Part shown: positions 5,593-9,273 of the stretch, piece after piece | Position numbering within the stretch: the first letter of the stretch is position 1 | How the letters are laid out: each line of letters opens with the position of its first letter | NCBI GenBank assembly: GCA_003819975.1 | Contig: RPPU01000133.1 | Location: forward strand, 1 to 9,273 | Direction of reading: 5' to 3' | DNA length: 9,273 bases | Origin: Desulfobacteraceae bacterium | GTDB lineage: Bacteria; Desulfobacterota; DSM-4660; Desulfatiglandales; HGW-15 | Made by a program: the position numbers and the translations under genes | Notes under the pieces: generated by a model | The model's database searches: none | What the model was told of the DNA's origin: nothing | Seen by the model: the letters and a program-made list of their open reading frames with translations, nothing else

Positions 5593-6708
5593 TTAACCTC
5601 CCGCCTTGACCTCAGTGATCGCCCGCCCGATAAAATCCCGGATTGCCTTTTGCATTACCGGGACATCCGGTCCTTCGGCGCCGTGCCGGGAATGGGGCAG
5701 AATCAGGAGCGTTTTTTGCGCCGGCGGCGTTTGGATGGCGTCATAAATACTTTGGCCGATTTCCGACGGCGCAACAAGATCCTTCGCGCCATAGATCAAG
5801 AGGGTGGGAATCGCGAGCCGTTCCATGGTCCGGCTTAAGCTGGTGTCCGTTGTAACCCGTGACCAAAACTTTTTAGCTTGCATGGTCTTCTTATTGTTGA
5901 AAAAGACTTTCCAGCCGTTTAAGGGTGAAAAAATAGAGGCTTTAAAGAAGGCCCAGATGCGCGAGGGAAGGGGGATCGACAAGCCCATGGCCCGATAAGC
6001 ATTGTTGTCGTGAACGATAAAATCGTCCGGAGTGATCAGCCCGGATTTTTGCCGGTGAAATTGAAGTGCGGCTTGCCAATAGGCCGAGTCCCGGCCGGCG
6101 GCGATTTCCTGCTCGGCAAACCGGGTGATCTTCGACTTCGAGGCCAAATAGGGGGCGTTGGATTCATGGTTGCCTTTGTAATCGATATAGCCGTCCATTT
6201 GGGCCTGATGGCCTTGCCATCCGTCGACCAGAGTCAGATAACTCGCAGCGACGGTGTGTCCCCAGCTCTGCCCGATCAGAAAGATATGCTTGATTGGGTA
6301 ACGCGCCCGCACTTCCCGGATAACCAGGGCCAAGTCTTCGCCGAAATCTTCGATCCGGCTCTCATTGGGGTCGGCGTTTCCGCCCGACATGCCGGAATGG
6401 CGCTGATCCCAGTACACTACGGCATAATCGGCTTCCAGCGCTTGCATGGGCGAGGCATGACCGAAGCGGCCGTTGCCGGGATTGACTTCGAAAAGAGATT
6501 CGGCTGTCCCGCAACTGCCGGGACCGCCGTGGATGAAAACGACAAAGGTGCCTGAAGCAGTATTGCCTCTGACCCAAACCGGCATTTTCGCGTTTTTGCG
6601 TTCGACCCAAAAATAGGTTTTAGGCCAGATTTTCAGCACGGTTGAGGCCGGCACAATCAGCAGCAGGATGGATAGCGCCCATCCGATTCGCAGGAAGATT
6701 CGTTGCAT
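5593..6708 (-). CDS. Membrane-anchored alpha/beta hydrolase, proline-iminopeptidase-like
   Basis: The 371-residue protein starts with a hydrophobic segment (about 7-27) that is a signal anchor or uncleaved signal peptide, so the catalytic domain probably faces the periplasm. The oxyanion-hole motif HGGPG (60-64) and WDQRHSG (100-106) are diagnostic of the proline iminopeptidase (S33)-like branch. The nucleophile elbow is GQSWG with S148, the acid is D310 (YGAKD) and the base is H342 or H339 (LPHSRHGAEGP). The triad is complete, so it should be active, perhaps on N-terminal peptide bonds, amides or esters; the substrate is not deducible. The lid region (about 170-290) is long. Usual S33 enzymes are about 300-320 residues, and the excess is the anchor and lid. 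Its ribosome site lies within the small frame 6711-6767. Confidence 0.92.
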   Translation of the reverse strand: MQRIFLRIGWALSILLLIVPASTVLKIWPKTYFWVERKNAKMPVWVRGNTASGTFVVFIHGGPGSCGTAESLFEVNPGNGRFGHASPMQALEADYAVVYWDQRHSGMSGGNADPNESRIEDFGEDLALVIREVRARYPIKHIFLIGQSWGHTVAASYLTLVDGWQGHQAQMDGYIDYKGNHESNAPYLASKSKITRFAEQEIAAGRDSAYWQAALQFHRQKSGLITPDDFIVHDNNAYRAMGLSIPLPSRIWAFFKASIFSPLNGWKVFFNNKKTMQAKKFWSRVTTDTSLSRTMERLAIPTLLIYGAKDLVAPSEIGQSIYDAIQTPPAQKTLLILPHSRHGAEGPDVPVMQKAIRDFIGRAITEVKAGG

Positions 6709-6710
6709 GG

Positions 6711-6767
6711 TTAGTCTTTTCCTTCTTGCATTTCCACGATCTTTCTCGCGGCTTCGTCGAGATCCAT
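6711..6767 (-). CDS. Small frame or C-terminal scrap before the hydrolase
   Basis: From ATG 6767 this encodes 18 residues (MDLDEAARKIVEMQEGKD) ending two bases before the hydrolase start. The frame stays open upstream (KELLISKSIEIYD...) back into the winged-helix gene, in a different phase. The composition is acidic and helix-like, resembling the end of a real protein or of a small antitoxin. The hydrolase ribosome site AAGGA lies in its last codons. No ribosome site fits the ATG. It is likely the remnant C-terminus of a lost gene. Confidence 0.3.
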   Translation of the reverse strand: MDLDEAARKIVEMQEGKD

Positions 6768-6777
6768 ATCATATATT

Positions 6778-7044
6778 TCAATGCTTTTTGAGATAAGCAA
6801 CTCCTTGGGGAGACATTCTGTATTTCTGAAAACGGCTATTGGGTTTGTCGGGAATGGTCATTTCTATATAACCTTGATCCATGGCGGGATGGAGATAATT
6901 GTTTCGAAAAGTCGGCTTGTGCAACAATCCTATCTTTTGCATCATTTCCGATGCCGAGAGCGTTTTTTTGTCGAATAGGCTCAACAGTTTTGCGACTTGG
7001 TCGGTTGCGGTTTCGTTTAGACTTTCGATACGCTCGAATCCCAC
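6778..7044 (-). CDS. Winged-helix domain, probable severed C-terminus of a Fic/AlbA_2-type protein
   Basis: The 88-residue frame starts with GTG directly after an in-frame TAA and has no ribosome site. It contains SASEMMQKIGL (51-61), a short helix-turn-helix, then HKPTFRNNYLHPAMDQGYIEMTIPDKPNS. The last part is a pattern well known at the C-terminus of Fic-family and RecG-related (AlbA_2/HATPase_c_4) ATP-binding proteins, where a winged helix closes a chain of 400-500 residues. Only that last domain is present. It may be a relic, or a stand-alone DNA-binding protein driven from the AT-rich repeat just upstream (7044-7116). A possibly decayed copy of its first part lies at 3681-3767. I favour a relic. 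Confidence 0.65.
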   Translation of the reverse strand: MGFERIESLNETATDQVAKLLSLFDKKTLSASEMMQKIGLLHKPTFRNNYLHPAMDQGYIEMTIPDKPNSRFQKYRMSPQGVAYLKKH

Positions 7045-7116
7045 TTAATCAATTGATATGATTTGTAATCTTTTAATGGAATTTATGCAATAAATTTTTT
7101 TGACTTTATATGGGAT
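7044..7116. repeat. Direct repeat copy 2 (partner at 3767-3838)
   Basis: This copy fills nearly the whole gap between the DUF925 gene (stop at 7121) and the winged-helix frame. The nearly identical core is 7066-7092. The copies bracket about 3.2 kb holding the XRE, SDR, hydrolase and winged-helix genes. On the minus strand TTGCAT and TACAAA, 17 bases apart, could form a weak promoter for the winged-helix frame. Confidence 0.75.
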
Positions 7117-7120
7117 TTCA

Positions 7121-8338
7121 CTACCACGGCATAATGTGAAGACCCGGCCAACAGCGTTTCCAACGGGCCGTTTTTTTACAATAAATCTCTTCCGTGATTT
7201 GACGCTTATTGGGACGAACGATCATTCCAAATAGATCGTTCAGGCCGTAGGGCGCATAGACCGAAAATTGGGCATCGTGGATCGTGACGCCGACACACGT
7301 TGAAGTCGTCGGCCAATGATTGATGGCCTCTTCAGTAGACCCGTACGCCTGAATGGGATGCCCGAAATGCTGTTCATACCAGAGGTGGACACGCGCTTGA
7401 TTTTTGACATCAACCGGGATCGGAAGATGTTGAAACGCCTTACACACCTGTTGAATATGCCAATTCTCTCGATCATAACTGAGATCGTGAGGGTCATAAT
7501 AGGCCAGATCGAGATCGGTAATATGTGCGGTCGGATCGAATCCGGACAGAAGATTCCACACGGTTTGCGCCAGACAGCCTCCTCCCAGATACCACTCTGG
7601 AAGAAGAAGCTTATTCGTTTGTTCCAATACCTGGTGGAGAAGGGGGTTGCGGTGCCGAATCGCCTCCAAGGTCGATATTTGCGTGGCCATATCCGTATTC
7701 CAGGCGGTTGTCGTTGGTTCCCCGTTCGCGGCAACGGAAACCGTGTTCTGCTTCTGCCACGGCAGGACCGTGACGCCCGGCCATTGTCGGCTCCATTGCG
7801 TGCATTTTTTGCGGTAATGCTCCTCGGTAATCAAGAGGGCATTCGGCCGAACAGTCATGGTAAACAAATCATTGAGCCCATAGGGCGCGTAGACTTGAAA
7901 TTGGCCTTGCTGTTTTCTGACTCCCACCGCCGTCACCGACAGCCACGTGTTGATCCCTGCTTCGGCTGAATGACACGGCGCAATCGAGCGCTCGAAGTGC
8001 TGCTCGTACCACAGGTGAACCCGGGCTTGATTGATGATCTCGATCCGTACCGGGATGTCGCTATACAAAGCGGCCACATGATGTTGGCATTTCTCCTCTC
8101 CGGTCCGGGAGAGATCGTCAGGATCATAATAGACCAGATCAATATCATTAAGATGCTTTGACTTTTCATATCCTGAGAGCGCGTTCCATACGATGGTGGG
8201 GATACAACCCGCAGCAATATACCAATTGGGCAGGCAAATATCGTCGGCACGCGTCAGAATAGCGCCTAAATATGGATGGGCTTCAAGAATGTGTTGCAGA
8301 CGATTCATTTGCGTCTTGATATCACGGTTTTTGCCCAT
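7121..8338 (-). CDS. Tandem two-domain NTP_transf_6 (DUF925) protein
   Basis: The 405-residue protein consists of two homologous halves, about residues 14-194 and 224-405, joined by a Thr/Asn-rich linker. Shared landmarks: GC followed by VWN-LSG (44-55 and 254-265), D-x-D in NDIDLVYYDP and TDLDLAYYDP (D65/D67 and D275/D277), NQARVHLWYEQHF (103-115 and 313-325), YAPYGLNDLF (150-159 and 361-370), and a closing WPG-PW. This is the DUF925/NTP_transf_6 family, which has a nucleotidyltransferase-like fold, unknown substrate, and usually about 180-200 residues in one copy. The first copy reads AAGC where the second has GGGC, so the halves may differ in activity. It is probably cytoplasmic. AGGA lies eight bases before ATG 8338. 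No operon partner is obvious. Confidence 0.9.
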   Translation of the reverse strand: MGKNRDIKTQMNRLQHILEAHPYLGAILTRADDICLPNWYIAAGCIPTIVWNALSGYEKSKHLNDIDLVYYDPDDLSRTGEEKCQHHVAALYSDIPVRIEIINQARVHLWYEQHFERSIAPCHSAEAGINTWLSVTAVGVRKQQGQFQVYAPYGLNDLFTMTVRPNALLITEEHYRKKCTQWSRQWPGVTVLPWQKQNTVSVAANGEPTTTAWNTDMATQISTLEAIRHRNPLLHQVLEQTNKLLLPEWYLGGGCLAQTVWNLLSGFDPTAHITDLDLAYYDPHDLSYDRENWHIQQVCKAFQHLPIPVDVKNQARVHLWYEQHFGHPIQAYGSTEEAINHWPTTSTCVGVTIHDAQFSVYAPYGLNDLFGMIVRPNKRQITEEIYCKKTARWKRCWPGLHIMPW

Positions 8339-8382
8339 GTTTCATTCCTGATACGCCAAAGATAGCATATGCAACAGAGGAC

Positions 8383-8398
8383 GCAGGCTAAAGCCCGC
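8383..8398. repeat. Short imperfect palindrome in the cobQ-DUF925 gap
   Basis: GCAGGC and GCCCGC flank TAAA, with five of six pairs forming. The longer string reads GCAGGCTAAAGCCCGCGGCC. From memory, GC-rich AGGCTAAAGCC words of this type recur as dispersed repeats in environmental genomes. It lies downstream of cobQ and upstream of the DUF925 gene and has no T-run, so terminator function is doubtful. Confidence 0.35.
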
Positions 8399-8417
8399 GG
8401 CCACCATAGTAAACAAT

Positions 8418-9273
8418 CTATATCTTCAATTTCAATACACGATAAATCCGGTCGAGATCACAATATTTTTCAAAGTGGTCGGCCAGGCGATCGAATTCTT
8501 TTTCACGGTCCCGGTTGTTTTTGCGGGCCGGATGGGTTTTCAGTTTTTTGGTCTTGCGCAAGCGGTTCAGGAAGGCGGCGCGCATGATAGGATGATCGAG
8601 AAGACCGTGCACATAGGTGCCGGCAATGCGGCCGTTTTCAATGCAGCAACCGTCTATCCGGGCCTGGCCGGAGCCGTGTTCTTGAATTTTCACAAAGGGT
8701 TCGGCGGTCGTATCCAATAAACGGGTTTGACCCATGTGGATCTCATATCCGATGATGGAAGCATTGTCGAGCAGAGAGTTGCCCTGAACCTTGCGGACGA
8801 CTTTCTCGTTTTCCAGAATCGTTTCCACTGGCAATAAACCCAATCCGGCGATTTGTTTTTGGCGCGATTCCACTTCCCAGGGGTCACGGATGGTTTGACC
8901 CAGGAGTTGATAACCGCCGCAAAGGCCCAGGATTTGTTTCTTCGATCGAGCAAACTCGCGGATTGCCTTTTTCCAACCGGTCCGCGCCAGCCAGCGGGCA
9001 TCTTCCATGGTGTTCTTGGTGCCGGGCAGGATCAGGAGATCGTAGGCTTTGGACAACTCCCGGGGCCGGGAGAGGTAATTCAGGGCTACATCCGGTTCGG
9101 TCTCCAAAATTTCGAGATCCGTGAAATTGGAAATGGCGGGCAGTTGAAGCACGGCGATGTTAACGGTTTTGGCTCCCAAGGATTTGAGCGGGCGTTTGTC
9201 TTTTTGAAGAGCCACGGCATCTTCGGAATCGATACGGAGATCGTCGAGATAGGGCACCAGACCCAGTACGGGT
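8418..9273 (-). CDS. cobQ: Adenosylcobyric acid synthase (glutamine-hydrolysing), 5' end outside window
   Basis: About 284 C-terminal residues are present; full-length CobQ is about 490-500. CobQ amidates side chains of adenosylcobyrinic a,c-diamide using glutamine and ATP, late in adenosylcobalamin synthesis in the cytoplasm. Counting from the codon at 9257, VPYLDDLRIDSEDAV is the end of the N-terminal synthetase domain. The class I-like glutamine amidotransferase domain begins near residue 32, with LPGTKNT (77-83), the nucleophile C113 in LGLCGGYQLLG, the EIHMG motif (172-176) and H217 in YVHGLL. In this cobyric-acid branch of GATases a separate catalytic Glu is not expected at the usual place. 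The frame continues upstream of 9257 (PVLGL) through the right edge, so the GTG at 9257 is internal. Other cobalamin genes are likely just outside. Confidence 0.94.
   Translation of the reverse strand, partial: PVLGLVPYLDDLRIDSEDAVALQKDKRPLKSLGAKTVNIAVLQLPAISNFTDLEILETEPDVALNYLSRPRELSKAYDLLILPGTKNTMEDARWLARTGWKKAIREFARSKKQILGLCGGYQLLGQTIRDPWEVESRQKQIAGLGLLPVETILENEKVVRKVQGNSLLDNASIIGYEIHMGQTRLLDTTAEPFVKIQEHGSGQARIDGCCIENGRIAGTYVHGLLDHPIMRAAFLNRLRKTKKLKTHPARKNNRDREKEFDRLADHFEKYCDLDRIYRVLKLKI

Noticed and set aside
6010..6555. 181-codon frame on the plus strand
   Set aside because: It is antisense to the hydrolase, which has a complete set of catalytic motifs.
7316..7969. 217-codon frame on the plus strand
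   Set aside because: It is antisense to the tandem NTP_transf_6 gene, whose minus-strand translation is clearly conserved in two copies.
1..9273. CRISPR array, tRNA, rRNA or intact insertion sequence
   Set aside because: No regularly spaced repeats, cloverleaf, rRNA motifs or transposase sequence were found on either strand.

Overview
All recognisable genes in this window lie on the minus strand, so the reading order runs from high to low coordinates. The gene set is a free-living, probably Gram-negative bacterium: a B12 synthesis gene, a DinD close to the E. coli protein, a YhcG/DUF1016 fragment, an SDR and many small palindromic intergenic repeats. The repeats, and the mix of intact genes with gene scraps, look like an environmental lineage with an accessory-rich genome. 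I cannot fix the phylum from the sequence alone.

Layout from the right edge: the C-terminal half or more of cobQ, cut by the window edge (8418-9273). Next is a 405-residue protein made of two tandem copies of the DUF925/NTP_transf_6 nucleotidyltransferase-like domain (7121-8338). Then comes a short winged-helix gene that looks like the severed C-terminus of a Fic- or AlbA_2-type protein (6778-7044), with a small reading frame between it and a membrane-anchored proline-iminopeptidase-like alpha/beta hydrolase (5593-6708). A hairpin repeat separates the hydrolase from an SDR oxidoreductase (4789-5505). The SDR is followed 14 bases on by an orphan XRE/HigA-type regulator (4478-4774).

The stretch 3566-4477 holds no convincing full gene. 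It carries a mirrored inverted-repeat element of about 450 bp (4008-4460), two further hairpins, and a second copy of the repeat that lies upstream of the winged-helix gene. The second copy may be attached to a decayed remnant of the same gene (3681-3838).

The left third is an accessory cluster: two tiny overlapping frames leading into dinD (2658-3518), an unrecognised short frame (2357-2617), and a truncated DUF1016 N-domain joined to an unrelated AT-rich tail (1798-2367). A further 39 codons in another frame (1695-1814) end exactly at the start of a SEC-C zinc-motif/TPR-like protein (267-1694). Last is the start of a small membrane protein that runs off the left edge (1-250). The tight spacing suggests an operon.

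The most interesting points are the tandem NTP_transf_6 duplication, the chimeric and apparently frameshifted DUF1016 cistron coupled to the SEC-C/TPR gene, the direct repeat pair at 3767 and 7044, and the MITE-like inverted-repeat element. I saw no convincing complete new defence system. The left cluster (DinD, DUF1016 piece, SEC-C/TPR protein, membrane protein) is the best candidate for an accessory locus of unknown role.
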